32,511 bases of DNA from contig NZHC01000114.1 of the NCBI GenBank assembly GCA_002689655.1, forward strand, positions 13,391 through 45,901, written 5' to 3'. How positions within the stretch are numbered: the stretch's first letter is position 1; each line of letters begins with the position of its first letter. Both the position numbers and the translations under genes were made by a program. Below are positions 8,798 through 17,282 of the stretch, piece by piece. This DNA comes from Rhodopirellula sp. (GTDB lineage Bacteria > Planctomycetota > Planctomycetia > Pirellulales > Pirellulaceae). Below the pieces are notes generated by a model. That model saw only the letters and a program-made list of their open reading frames with translations. It was not told where the DNA came from and ran no database searches.

Positions 8798-9964
8798 ATG
8801 AATGATCCTGAAGTCCAAACCGAATCAGAATATGTCTGTGAAGAGATTTTGCAAACAGAAAACTCTCCGAACGATGTCGTTTCAAATGATGTCGCGTCGA
8901 ATGATAGTGATGCATCATACAGTTTCGAAACTGCTGGACCGCTCGAATCAAAGTCAATGTCAGAGACCGCTGCCGGACAGGTTCGCCAACCAGAGCCCCG
9001 ATTACCCCGTGAATTGAGACCACCTGTCGGAAATGTGATGGGGGTTATCCTAGGGCTCTCGGCAGCTGTGTTGTACACCATGGCAAATATAGCGTTGCGT
9101 AACTGTGTTGCTTTGGATCCGTTTCTTGTGTCAGCAGTCAAGGCTGCTCCCACGGTCATTGTGCTGGGGCCTTTTCTGATCTGGATGTTGACCAGAGGCG
9201 AGGCACTGGCGACCAGTCGAAGGTTGATCCCGCGATTCATCGTCGTCAGCCTCATCGGGCAGTTTGTCGGCAATGCCGCGTTTCAAGTCGCACTGGGGAC
9301 GATCGGATTAGCTGCCTCTGTTCCGATTACCTTAGGCGTCTTGCTCATTGGTGGTGCAATTCTAGGCCGCGTATTGCTGCGAGAGCCTGTTCGTTTGCGA
9401 ACCATTGCGGCCATGGTCATGATCATCATTGCGGTGGTCATCCTCTCCCATCCCAGTACTTCCAAAACACCTGAAACTTCCATCACCAACCATCCTGTCT
9501 GGGTCGGGGCACTGTGTGCCGCTGCGTCCGGTGCTGCTTACGCTCTCTTTGGTGCCGTCATGCGGCAAACGATGAGAGGGGGAGTTTCGGCCCCAGCCAC
9601 AATGTTCATTAGTGGCGTCGTGGGAACGCTGTCACTTTGGGCAGTCACACTTGCAAACTCAGGGCTCGCTTCACTTTCAGTGGTCAATTCGTCTCAGTGG
9701 TCAATGATGGCTGCGGCTGGAGTGTTGAACTTCAGTGCTTTTGTCGCGTTGTCCGTATCGTTGAAGGCGTTGCCGGTTGTGGCTGTAAACCTCATTAACG
9801 CTTCGCAGGTGGCGATGGCAGCCATCGCCGGAGTGATTGTATTTTCAGAGCCGGTAACATGGCCACTCTCGCTCGGTATCTTGTTGACATTTGCTGGTCT
9901 GTTGGTAGTTGCAAACCGTCGTAGTCCGGCTTCGGAGAAGTCACAGGCCTCACTGAATAAGTAG
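8798..9964 (+). CDS. EamA/DMT-superfamily transporter with long acidic N-terminal tail
   Basis: The 388-residue protein has an acidic, Ser/Asn/Glu-rich cytoplasmic tail of about 80 residues, followed by ten hydrophobic segments in two five-helix halves (about 80-225 and 238-375), the layout of EamA drug/metabolite transporters. Typical features are the AVLYTMANIALR helix at the start of half one, the REPVR turn after helix 4, and FSEPVTWPLSLGILLTFAGL at the end of half two. Known members move amino acids, metabolites or drugs across the inner membrane; the substrate here cannot be inferred. The start at ATG 8798 has only a weak upstream purine stretch; a later ATG (codon 54) just before the membrane domain would also give a working transporter. 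It is convergent with the NHL gene 39 bp downstream. Confidence 0.85.
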   Translation: MNDPEVQTESEYVCEEILQTENSPNDVVSNDVASNDSDASYSFETAGPLESKSMSETAAGQVRQPEPRLPRELRPPVGNVMGVILGLSAAVLYTMANIALRNCVALDPFLVSAVKAAPTVIVLGPFLIWMLTRGEALATSRRLIPRFIVVSLIGQFVGNAAFQVALGTIGLAASVPITLGVLLIGGAILGRVLLREPVRLRTIAAMVMIIIAVVILSHPSTSKTPETSITNHPVWVGALCAAASGAAYALFGAVMRQTMRGGVSAPATMFISGVVGTLSLWAVTLANSGLASLSVVNSSQWSMMAAAGVLNFSAFVALSVSLKALPVVAVNLINASQVAMAAIAGVIVFSEPVTWPLSLGILLTFAGLLVVANRRSPASEKSQASLNK

Positions 9965-10003
9965 GGCTACGTTGCAAGCGGGTCTGGTGGGCAAAGCCAG
10001 CAG

Positions 10004-11089
10004 TTACACACGCGACAGTTTTGTGATTCTGCCAGTGCTGACCCACTCGGCAACGTAGAGGTTGTCTTCTAGGTCAAAGCAAGCGTCATGGGGATGCACA
10101 AATTTACCCTGTTGCCATTTTCTTTCGTCTGTCCGGATTGAGAAGCTTTTTGAGTCCTGCTTGTCTTGGAGAACACGTTCGCGGTCATCACCAAGCGTTA
10201 CGATCGTATTGTGATCCCGGTCGAGTAGTGAAACCCTTGCTACTAGTTCTGGCACGAGCATTAATTCTGCGTTGGTATCGATATTGGCGGGTAGGCCAAA
10301 GCCGTTTACCGTCTTTTTGTATTCGCCCTGCAAATCAAAAATTTGTAGGGTGTTGTTCGCGCGGTCAGCGACCACAATCTCGGGGTCGCCACCCTCCCTC
10401 GTATCGACCCACAAACCATGGGGTAAATTAAATGACCCACGGCCCTTGCCGGAACCTCCAAAACATGACAACCAATTGCCATCCTTGTCATAGCGGTGGA
10501 TGTAGTAGGAGCCGTACCCATCCGCAAGTAGGAAATCCCCATTGGGTAGAAACGCGAAATTTGTGGGTAGGAAACGATTCCGTCCCCAAGCCCGTCGTGG
10601 ATTACTTGCTTCGCCTGTCGCATAGTGCCCACTCTGCATAGGTGCATATTTTTGCCAAACTAATTCACCTTTCAGTGTCAGCTTGGCGATCGATTTGAGT
10701 TGTTGATAAGCAGCCACGTAGAGATAGGGGACACCGTCTTCTACATGGACTTCGAGTCCGTGACCTCCACCCTGAAACTGTTGTCCAAAAGCACGCATGA
10801 ATTGTCCATCCGAGTCGAACACGAAAATGGAGGGATGGTCGGTCTTGCTGACTTCCCCTTCATGAACGACATACAAATTATTGTCAGGATCGACAGCGAC
10901 GTTATGCGTTGTTTGCCATGAATATTGGCTTGGTAGCTGGGGGAATTGGTGCTGGCACTTGAATTGGTGGTCACCGGTACCGATCAACTCTTGCGCCGCA
11001 GACCGTTTGCTGGTCAAAAGGGCAGGGCAAGCGACTGATGCGACAGCAGCTGTTTTAAGAAATGAACGGCGTCTGTAGTTTTGACTCAT
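10004..11089 (-). CDS. Tat-exported NHL-repeat beta-propeller protein
   Basis: I start this 361-residue protein at ATG 11089 because a twin-arginine signal follows immediately: YRRRSFLK at residues 5-12, a hydrophobic stretch and a cleavage-like AAQE site near residue 30. The frame stays open further upstream to a GTG at 11158, but that would move the Tat motif inward. The rest consists of repeated beta-strand units typical of NHL propellers, for example VAVDPDNNLYVVHEGEV, FAFLPNGDFLLADGYGSYY, LPHGLWVDTREGG and the final HPHDACFDLEDNLYVAEW. Such proteins are secreted folded and are frequent in planctomycetes; some are lyases or peptidylglycine-type enzymes, many are ligand-binding scaffolds. 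I see no catalytic signature. Downstream it converges on the EamA gene; upstream is a 393-bp gap shared with the methyltransferase. Confidence 0.83.
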   Translation of the reverse strand: MSQNYRRRSFLKTAAVASVACPALLTSKRSAAQELIGTGDHQFKCQHQFPQLPSQYSWQTTHNVAVDPDNNLYVVHEGEVSKTDHPSIFVFDSDGQFMRAFGQQFQGGGHGLEVHVEDGVPYLYVAAYQQLKSIAKLTLKGELVWQKYAPMQSGHYATGEASNPRRAWGRNRFLPTNFAFLPNGDFLLADGYGSYYIHRYDKDGNWLSCFGGSGKGRGSFNLPHGLWVDTREGGDPEIVVADRANNTLQIFDLQGEYKKTVNGFGLPANIDTNAELMLVPELVARVSLLDRDHNTIVTLGDDRERVLQDKQDSKSFSIRTDERKWQQGKFVHPHDACFDLEDNLYVAEWVSTGRITKLSRV

Positions 11090-11482
11090 CAGCAATTTTT
11101 GAGTTAAGGGAATGCTTGGAGGGGTTCCTTCGGGTGGGAGTGATTTTCCGCCCGCCACGTTCTATGCTAGGTGGCGATTATTATACAACAGAAACTGGAT
11201 CAGTTTTCATCGCAGGCTGGTGTTGTAGCCAGGGTGAAAATCACACACTAAGCTTTTGAACACGCGAGAGTCTTTCACCACAATGACTTAGTTAGTTTGG
11301 CCGGAATTCTTTCGTCACATGAAGATGTTTGCTCTCTCGTGGGGCGTGAGCCGTGAATTCTTGCTGCGATGGGATTACACCGCGATGCGAGTAAACAGTT
11401 TCGGTCAGTTCTGAATATCCACTGATGTTGCCGGTCAACGTAATCTTCAGCCATTGAACCGCTTCTTTAGGAAACCAAACGT
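11090..11482. other. Divergent intergenic region without recognisable gene
   Basis: This 393-bp stretch separates the start of the Tat/NHL gene from the start of the methyltransferase gene, so it should carry promoters in both directions. I see no RNA gene, convincing hairpin terminator or repeat. Short open frames here overlap the neighbouring genes in other frames and resemble nothing known. An AGGAAA at 11470-11475 is the likely ribosome binding site of the methyltransferase gene. Confidence 0.5.
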
Positions 11483-12301
11483 ATGACTGAGGAAGCCCGA
11501 TTTGCTTTTGGAAAAAATTGGCAGTCATTTCTCGCCGAATTAGATGAGGAACGCATTGCTCAGGCGGTGAGATCGCTGCAACAGTTATTGGGTCTTGAGA
11601 CGCTTGAGGGCAAACGCTTTCTGGATTTGGGTTGTGGAAGTGGATTGTTTTCCCTCGCTGCCCAGCGATTGGGAGCTGACGTGATTTCAATCGACTACGA
11701 CAAATTTTCGGTGGCATGCAGTGAAGAGCTACGCAAACGCTTCGGATCGGAGTCCCTGCAGTGGGACATCAAACAAGGGTCTGTGCTCGATTCGGTTTTG
11801 ATGCAGGGTTTGGGGCGCGCGGACGTAGTCTATTCCTGGGGCGTGCTGCACCATACTGGGGACATGGACAAAGCAATTTCAATGGCAGCTGATAGGACCA
11901 AGTATGACGGCTTGTTCTGCTTGGCGATTTATAATGATCAGGGAGGCGGTAGTCGTCGTTGGTTGCGAATCAAAAAAATCTACAACGCGCTACCAACGTG
12001 GTTACGGTTTTTTTGGGTGCTTGGGGTTGGTGGTGTTTACGAATGCAAGTTTGCGTTGGCCCGCTTAGCTTGTTTCAGAAACCCACTGCCGTTTCGTGAT
12101 TGGCATGCCAAACGACAGGATCGCGGGATGTCTGTATGGCATGACTGGGTTGATTGGATAGGTGGCTTGCCATTCGAAGTCGCAAAGCCTGAAGAGATTA
12201 TTGTTCCCCTTCGGCAACGGGGGTTTGTACTGGAAAACATGAGAACTGTTGCAAGTGGATGGGGTTGTAATGAGTTTGTTTTCTCAAAGGCACAAACGTG
12301 A
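11483..12301 (+). CDS. Class I SAM-dependent methyltransferase
   Basis: A 272-residue protein with the Rossmann-fold SAM motif FLDLGCGSGLFSLAA at 46-60, the acidic residue after beta strand 2 (ISIDYD, about 70-75) and a motif IV-like stretch VVYSWGVLHHTGDM. These place it in the UbiG/UbiE-like class I methyltransferases. The C-terminal third is distinctive: a membrane-hugging basic and aromatic stretch (WLRFFWVLGVGGVYECK) followed by GMSVWHDWVDWIGGLPFEVAKPEEI, a tail I associate with uncharacterised sugar or lipid-linked methyltransferases. The substrate is unknown. The start ATG 11483 has an AGGAAA about 7 bp upstream. The gene ends 2 bp short of the stop of the PH-domain gene on the other strand, so the two transcripts must terminate by reading into each other's gene. 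Confidence 0.86.
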   Translation: MTEEARFAFGKNWQSFLAELDEERIAQAVRSLQQLLGLETLEGKRFLDLGCGSGLFSLAAQRLGADVISIDYDKFSVACSEELRKRFGSESLQWDIKQGSVLDSVLMQGLGRADVVYSWGVLHHTGDMDKAISMAADRTKYDGLFCLAIYNDQGGGSRRWLRIKKIYNALPTWLRFFWVLGVGGVYECKFALARLACFRNPLPFRDWHAKRQDRGMSVWHDWVDWIGGLPFEVAKPEEIIVPLRQRGFVLENMRTVASGWGCNEFVFSKAQT

Positions 12302-12303
12302 TT

Positions 12304-12774
12304 TCACGACTGTTCGTGCAACGTCTTCCGGTCAATTGTTTCAAGCTGCTGTTCCAGATTCTGGATGAATGATTCCCGCTGCTTTGGCGAGAGAATGTGC
12401 GTCCGTTTGGATGTTTTGATCAGAACACGTTTCATCGAAAGCGCTGGGCCACTGAGGATGCTGGCTGACTTCGAGATGGATGTTATTTCTTCCAGTGGAA
12501 TCTGATAGCACAGGAGTCCACAACGGACGGTGAGTGCGTCGTCATGCAACGTGTAACGGCAAGGGATCGTAACTGCTGCAGTAAGACTGGCGGTTGCGGC
12601 AGCACACAGGAACAGGGTTAGTGCTCCACCGCCTTGTCCCTGCTGTAACAGGTATCCCGCGATTACGAGGGAGGTAATGGGAGCCAGTATCAACATCACT
12701 ACAATCCAGAGGTCGACACCAGAGGGATAAACGGTGGCGGGAAGTTGTCGTTCCGACGAGATGTCGTTTGTCAT
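12304..12774 (-). CDS. Small membrane protein with bacterial PH-like domain (bPH_4 type)
   Basis: The 156-residue product has two hydrophobic helices (about 20-45 and 50-72) forming a hairpin. A C-terminal beta-rich domain of about 70 residues then carries the order of the bPH_4 (DUF1200) family: CRYTLHDDALTVRCG, IPLEEITSI, SGPALSMKRVLI and a final LSPKQRESFIQNL helix. Bacterial PH-like domains of this kind are usually on the cytoplasmic face and have no assigned ligand. It lies 3 bp downstream of the VTT-type gene stop on the same strand, so the two probably form an operon. Family assignment is from pattern recognition only. Confidence 0.72.
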   Translation of the reverse strand: MTNDISSERQLPATVYPSGVDLWIVVMLILAPITSLVIAGYLLQQGQGGGALTLFLCAAATASLTAAVTIPCRYTLHDDALTVRCGLLCYQIPLEEITSISKSASILSGPALSMKRVLIKTSKRTHILSPKQRESFIQNLEQQLETIDRKTLHEQS

Positions 12775-12777
12775 GAT

Positions 12778-13518
12778 TTACCTAGGTTCCTTCACCAGTT
12801 TGATTTGTTGCAAAGCCATCTTTGGAACCAGAAGGCTGGTGAGAATTGCTGCTACAACGGATGCGATGACTGCCACCCAGTGAGTCGTTGAGGCGGAGCC
12901 ATCAGCAATGATTGCGGCAGATGCTCCGCTTTGCACCCACAGCAATTGAGGACCAACAGCGACCGCGGCGGCCGAAAGAAAGGGGCCCAGACGACTGCCG
13001 CTGGCACCCATCGTGTAGCTGATCAGCGTTGTTGGAATTGGGGTCAAACGCACCATCAGATGAAATAGGAACCCTGCGTCAGCAGCTAAATTGTGTATGG
13101 CACGGAGTCGATTGGAAGAACGGTTTTGTCGCTCACGGGCCAACTTGGTGCAAATCGCTTCATGAAGCCACCAGCGGGCAATGCAGTAATTAAGGCTGGC
13201 GGCGATTACAGCAATGAAGAGCATCAGGGTGCCGCCGGTAAGAGTTCCGAAGATCGCACCTGCAGACAAGGAAACTGCGGTTTTTGGGACCAAGACAGTC
13301 ATGGCGGCCACCCCGCAAAGCATGAATAGGACTGGTGTCCATTCTCCATCACGAGCCAATTCGTTACGCAGATCAGAGAATTCGAATCCACTCATCAGGA
13401 GACTGAGACCACAAGTGATGAGGCTGAGTGGTATCAGGAAACGAAGTGAGATGTATTTACCGCCAGTTTTTCGATTCACGATCACGATGGCTTGCATTGG
13501 GAGAGTTACGCTGAACAT
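12778..13518 (-). CDS. VTT / TVP38-TMEM64 family (DedA-like) membrane protein
   Basis: A 246-residue multi-pass protein when started at ATG 13518. A longer frame reaches 13629, but it would overlap the divergent ATPase gene and adds a non-membrane stretch; ATG 13497 is another option. The core shows the VTT-domain signatures: SAGAIFGTLTGGTLMLFIAVIAASLNYCIAR, then HLMVRLTPIPTTLISYTMGAS, with the Arg-Leu-x-Pro-x-P motif typical of SNARE-associated/TVP38 proteins. Relatives (DedA in bacteria, TMEM41B and VMP1 in animals) move or scramble phospholipids or support membrane homeostasis; whether this one does is inference. It is the first gene of a two-gene unit with the PH-domain protein, and divergent from the ATPase gene with only 42 bp between starts. 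Confidence 0.85.
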   Translation of the reverse strand: MFSVTLPMQAIVIVNRKTGGKYISLRFLIPLSLITCGLSLLMSGFEFSDLRNELARDGEWTPVLFMLCGVAAMTVLVPKTAVSLSAGAIFGTLTGGTLMLFIAVIAASLNYCIARWWLHEAICTKLARERQNRSSNRLRAIHNLAADAGFLFHLMVRLTPIPTTLISYTMGASGSRLGPFLSAAAVAVGPQLLWVQSGASAAIIADGSASTTHWVAVIASVVAAILTSLLVPKMALQQIKLVKEPR

Positions 13519-13560
13519 GATACTGTCAGGACAGGAACCAAAGAATAGATCTGCCAGAAA

Positions 13561-14214
13561 ATGATGCTCACGCCATATGATAAATCGCCATCGATTGATT
13601 GGTTGCCTTGGGCTCGCTTCAATTTGCACCGTAACCCATTTGGTGAGCTGACGCAGGATGAGCGGGCAGAGCTAGCAGTTGTGGAGGTTGATTACCTTAT
13701 AAGGATGCTTGGTGATCCCAGGCAAGCGATACAATTCATTGGTGAATGCGGTCGTGGTAAGACGACTAGAATGTTGAAATTGCGCGCAAATTTACCGAAG
13801 TCAAGTTATACCTACATTCCTGAGCTCCCGCCCTGTCCGCCCATTGTTTATGGGAATCCCATTCTGGTTGATGAAGCCCAACGGTTGCCCAGATCTGCTC
13901 GACGCAGTGTTTTGCGTAGTCAATGTCCTCTCGTGTTTGCCACCCATAAGGATTTGAGTAAGCCACTGCGGAAGCACGGCTATCGCGTCCACACGGAGCA
14001 CATTGGTAAGGGCAATGGCCCAGAGCTTGTCTGTGAATTATTGAACCGGAGAATTGAGGCTTCGCGATTGCGGAGTGGCCTTATACCTGTACTTTCGATT
14101 GAAGATGCTGAGTCATTAGTTGCCGAGTTTGGTAACGACATCAGGGGTATGGAAAACAATTTGTATTTGAAGTTCCAAGAAATTTTGGAGGGGCGCATCG
14201 ATGGCGAAATGTGA
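13561..14214 (+). CDS. Unfamiliar P-loop (AAA-like) ATPase coupled to arrestin-like gene
   Basis: A 217-residue protein with a clear Walker A GECGRGKT at 61-68 and Walker B ILVDEAQRLP at 101-110, followed by PLVFATHKDLS (123-133), which fits a sensor-1 strand (hydrophobic residues then a polar T/H). An NPFGELT block at 25-31 ahead of the P-loop recalls ExeA/TniB-like ATPases, but the spacing is tight and there is no transposon gene nearby. A longer AAA lid or effector domain is missing. Start is ATG 13561 or 13564. Its 3' end overlaps the next gene by 14 bp, so the two are translationally coupled and very likely work together. I do not recognise the family with confidence; ATP binding is well supported, the function is unknown. 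Confidence 0.75.
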   Translation: MMLTPYDKSPSIDWLPWARFNLHRNPFGELTQDERAELAVVEVDYLIRMLGDPRQAIQFIGECGRGKTTRMLKLRANLPKSSYTYIPELPPCPPIVYGNPILVDEAQRLPRSARRSVLRSQCPLVFATHKDLSKPLRKHGYRVHTEHIGKGNGPELVCELLNRRIEASRLRSGLIPVLSIEDAESLVAEFGNDIRGMENNLYLKFQEILEGRIDGEM

Positions 14215-15646
14215 TTTGTCAATTGAATTGGATCAACCGAATCGAGTCTATCACGAGGGCGAAAAGGTGGAAGGGGTCGTTCATGTTAAAGTGGACTCCA
14301 GTGTCAACTGCAAGGGGTTGGTTCTGTCGACAGGTTGGAAAACGCATGGTCGTGGGAATGTTGCCAGTGGGTCCGTTGAAGAGACCACTGTGTTTTCCGG
14401 ACAATGGACGCAGGGAATGCATTATGAATATCGATTTTCGTTACCCGCCGGGGATTGGCCGCAGACTTATCATGGAAAGTTTCTTTCCATCGATCACTAC
14501 GTTGAAGCAAAGGCAAAAATACCTTGGGCATTTGATCCCAAGGCTGCCACTCCTTTTATGTTACGCGTTACGCAGTTACCAAGTTGGCATGCTGAAGAAT
14601 TTCGCCAAATTTTGAAAAAATCAAACAAGCCCCAGATTATCGGGTTGGTGCTTCTCGCAGTCTTTTTCGTTCCGCAGTTGCTGTTCACAGGTTGGGTCGG
14701 GGCAGCAGTGCTGATTGTTCTTGGGTCAGTTGCAGCCGTCTACTGGTTGAAGCAAAAGTTTCTCCCGAGGTACCTACTCGGCACCCCTAATCTTCATGTT
14801 CAGGAAGACACTTTGGGACCTGGTAGTGAGCTTGTGGGTGAGTTCATTGTAAGAACCAGAAAGACAGTGGTACCAAATGCAATCACGATAGCGTTGCGAG
14901 GAACCGAAGTATGTGTCAGTGGGAGTGGATCCAATAAAAGAACCCACAAGAATGTAATTTTTGAACAGCTACAACAACTTCAATCAAATACTCCCCTTCA
15001 GGCCGGGAGTGAGAGTCGCTGTCCTTTTTCTTTCCAATTGCCTGAGGATGCGGCGTTGTCTGTAGACGTCAATGAAAATTCGCTGATCTGGTCGATTGAA
15101 GTTGAGGTGGATATCCCTCGGTGGCCAGATTGGAGTAAAAGCAAGCCGATTTTCATCGTACCTGCTGATGAGAAAAGACTCGATGCAGCGAGTGATCAAT
15201 CAGTCGCAGGGGTGACGACGTCGTCAGTGCAGTTTGGAACAGAAAAATCGAAAGCTGATGACTCAGCCAAAGAAGATTCGAGCCCGGCGATGGCTGGAGG
15301 CGTGACGTTTGTCGAGACGGTTGCCCAGATTTGGGCCGTTCGCGGTGATCGTGGTCCGCTTGAAATGGTGGTTGATGCTGTGACGGGACTTTCCTTCATT
15401 GTCGAGGCCCAAGTCGAAAGACGCCTGCTATACGCTGGTGATGAGGATCCACATGTTTATCGGGATGGGTATGCCGTATGGGCATTCTATCCTGAACCTA
15501 AGCTCCCTTTAGTGCTCTATGTGCCTCATGATCTGGGAGATGAGTTCGAGCAGTTGGGAAGAGGGATTTGGACGGGCAAAGGTGTGATCGTTGGCTGGGA
15601 CAGTTTGCACGGTCGCTTGCAAATCAAGCTGGATTCAATCAGTTGA
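14201..15646 (+). CDS. Arrestin-fold-like protein with internal membrane hairpin
   Basis: The 481-residue product starts at ATG 14201, with GGAGG about 9 bp upstream inside the preceding gene. Residues 3-125 look like an arrestin/Vps26-type beta-sandwich: LSIELDQPNRVYHEGEKVEGVVHV is typical of the first strands of arrestin N-domains, followed by YEYRFSLPAGDWPQTYHGKFLSIDHYVEAKA. A hydrophobic pair of helices follows at about 143-188. A second beta-rich part (about 195-330) repeats the theme (GPGSELVGEFIVRT ... CPFSFQLPEDA ... IWSIEVEVDIP). A low-complexity Ser/Ala/Asp stretch (340-365) leads to an unrecognised C-terminal domain. Bacterial arrestin-like proteins are known (for example Spo0M) but a two-sandwich form split by a membrane hairpin is unfamiliar to me. 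It overlaps the P-loop ATPase gene, suggesting a membrane-bound scaffold plus ATPase. Confidence 0.7.
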   Translation: MAKCDLSIELDQPNRVYHEGEKVEGVVHVKVDSSVNCKGLVLSTGWKTHGRGNVASGSVEETTVFSGQWTQGMHYEYRFSLPAGDWPQTYHGKFLSIDHYVEAKAKIPWAFDPKAATPFMLRVTQLPSWHAEEFRQILKKSNKPQIIGLVLLAVFFVPQLLFTGWVGAAVLIVLGSVAAVYWLKQKFLPRYLLGTPNLHVQEDTLGPGSELVGEFIVRTRKTVVPNAITIALRGTEVCVSGSGSNKRTHKNVIFEQLQQLQSNTPLQAGSESRCPFSFQLPEDAALSVDVNENSLIWSIEVEVDIPRWPDWSKSKPIFIVPADEKRLDAASDQSVAGVTTSSVQFGTEKSKADDSAKEDSSPAMAGGVTFVETVAQIWAVRGDRGPLEMVVDAVTGLSFIVEAQVERRLLYAGDEDPHVYRDGYAVWAFYPEPKLPLVLYVPHDLGDEFEQLGRGIWTGKGVIVGWDSLHGRLQIKLDSIS

Positions 15647-15812
15647 GCAAGCGATGGTGCGGGTGCTCCCTGATTGTGACTGCTTCGTGGGGAATACAGA
15701 ACACTTCAATGGGTTTGTGGGATACGTGGTTCTCAATTTGCCACCGGCGGTCTAAACTTCCAATCTTTGCCAGTTCAGCGATCTACCAGACCAGCGACCT
15801 AAGTGATCTGAA

Positions 15813-16613
15813 ATGACTTCTCCCAGAGTTTTGGTCCTTCGTGCACCCGGAACAAATTGTGATGAAGAGACGGGGTTTGCCTTTGAGCGAGCTGGAGCGT
15901 CAGTTGAGCGAGTGCATGTGAATCGCCTGATTGAGAATCCTGCATTGAAAGATCGGTACCAGATACTTTGCGTACCCGGCGGTTTCAGCTATGGCGATGA
16001 TATTGCAGCCGGGCGAATCTTGGCAACGAGACTGCGGCAGCATCTTGCAGATCTGGTGCAGGAGTTCGTGCATGGAAACGGAGATCGATTGGTCCTCGGT
16101 ATTTGCAACGGGATGCAGGTGTTGATGCGTCTTGGTGTATTGACTGAGGGGGTTGGTGGGGACGAGGTGACGCCGGCAACGTTGACGTGGAACAATCACG
16201 GTAGGTTCGAAGATCGGTGGGTTCACTTGGCGGTGGATAAAACCCCTTGTGTTTTCCTTCAGGGTGTCGAGCGGATGTATTTGCCGATGGCCCATGCTGA
16301 AGGCAAGTTTGTAGCAGCTGAACCAGAGATTCTTGATCAGCTTGGTGAGCAAGGAAGGTTGGCGATTCGATATGCCGAGGGAGAGCAGGGTAATGTTCAA
16401 GAGGACGTCCTAGCGTTTCCCCATAATCCTAACGGAGCTGACGCTAATGTCGCTGGTGTTTGTGATGCCAGTGGGCGGGTATTCGGTCTGATGCCGCATC
16501 CCGAAAGGCATATTGATGCCATGCAGCATCCCAGTTGGACACGCCGCAGCGAACAGCCGGAGTATGGTGATGGCATGGTCATGTTTCAAAATGCTGTCAA
16601 CTGGTTTGCCTAA
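15813..16613 (+). CDS. purQ: Phosphoribosylformylglycinamidine synthase subunit PurQ (glutaminase)
   Basis: A class I glutamine amidotransferase of 266 residues. PRVLVLRAPGTNCDEET opens the protein, CVPGGFSYGDDIAAGRI (53-69) is the PurQ oxyanion region, LGICNGMQVL (95-104) contains the nucleophile Cys98, and LMPHPERH (226-233) supplies the catalytic His229 and Glu231. PurQ releases ammonia from glutamine for PurL in the fourth step of purine synthesis, together with PurS where PurL is the small form. It is longer than the roughly 225-residue Bacillus type, matching the larger form seen in several phyla. No purL or purS is nearby, so the complex is encoded at dispersed loci. A 166-bp gap precedes it. 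The region after its stop (16614-16829) is without an identifiable gene. Confidence 0.95.
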   Translation: MTSPRVLVLRAPGTNCDEETGFAFERAGASVERVHVNRLIENPALKDRYQILCVPGGFSYGDDIAAGRILATRLRQHLADLVQEFVHGNGDRLVLGICNGMQVLMRLGVLTEGVGGDEVTPATLTWNNHGRFEDRWVHLAVDKTPCVFLQGVERMYLPMAHAEGKFVAAEPEILDQLGEQGRLAIRYAEGEQGNVQEDVLAFPHNPNGADANVAGVCDASGRVFGLMPHPERHIDAMQHPSWTRRSEQPEYGDGMVMFQNAVNWFA

Positions 16614-16829
16614 GCCCGGAACCACCGTTTGGGAAAAGTACTTGGGTTTGAAGCTACGCGTTGCTTTGTCACCTGCTGCATTCAAAGCTCTAGGCCATTC
16701 GTGAGCAGTCGTGAGCGATGCCGCTAATCTCACTGAATGCTCGTGATCATCGTCTGCGGGTTTCGGCAGGCGAGCGAGTTTTTCGGTAGCCGATTTTGCA
16801 ACAGCTGATGATTCCATTCGCAAGGATGT

Positions 16830-17282
16830 TCAATCAAAGTGGACGCTGCATGCGTCATCATCACAGGATTTCCCTGCCAGTTTGTAACGTCGTTTTGCGA
16901 CTTGTTGGTACAGCCAACGCCAAAGACGTGCTGTCCCCGGTAGGTGCAGGAAGGGCGCTGACAGCCATAGCATCGGAAGACGCCGGCTAAGGTATCGAAC
17001 CGCATTGACACCTCCGTGGCGACATCCCGCCTGATCCACCACATACATCTGCTCCATCATCATTTCATGGGTCAGGTCAGGGTAGTTCTCAGCTACCCTT
17101 GAGTCATGAAGCGAGATGTATGCGAGTCGATTTCCACAGCAATTGAGGCGTTGGAGAGTTTTGATTTGCGATTTGCAGAAGTTGCACTGTCCGTCAAAGA
17201 TCACGACGTCTGCATTGGGAAACTTGTCAGGATCGGGCAGTTCGTTCTGTTGTATCATGAGTTTTGAGTCCAAAATGGGCAT
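16830..17282 (-). CDS. DCC family (DUF393) thiol-disulfide oxidoreductase-like protein
   Basis: About 150 residues from ATG 17282 (other possible starts: a TTG at 17294 and ATG 17258). The defining motif VVIFDGQCNFCKSQI occurs at residues 26-40 (DGxCxxC, Cys33 and Cys36). It is followed by the family's usual middle block (YVVDQAGCRHGGVNAVRYLSRRL) and a C-terminal hydrophobic stretch with W and P residues ending in a short tail (CDDDACSVHF). DCC proteins have a predicted thioredoxin-like fold and are presumed redox-active, but their partners are largely unknown. The C-terminal two extra cysteines could also bind metal. The gene diverges from the coiled-coil protein gene across 196 bp, which must carry both promoters. 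Confidence 0.85.
   Translation of the reverse strand: MPILDSKLMIQQNELPDPDKFPNADVVIFDGQCNFCKSQIKTLQRLNCCGNRLAYISLHDSRVAENYPDLTHEMMMEQMYVVDQAGCRHGGVNAVRYLSRRLPMLWLSAPFLHLPGTARLWRWLYQQVAKRRYKLAGKSCDDDACSVHFD

Noticed and set aside
13561-14214. TniB or ExeA transposition/secretion ATPase as the identity of the P-loop gene
   Set aside because: The NPFG block is suggestive, but no transposase, TniQ, ExeB or inverted-repeat ends are nearby, and the gene is coupled to an arrestin-like protein.
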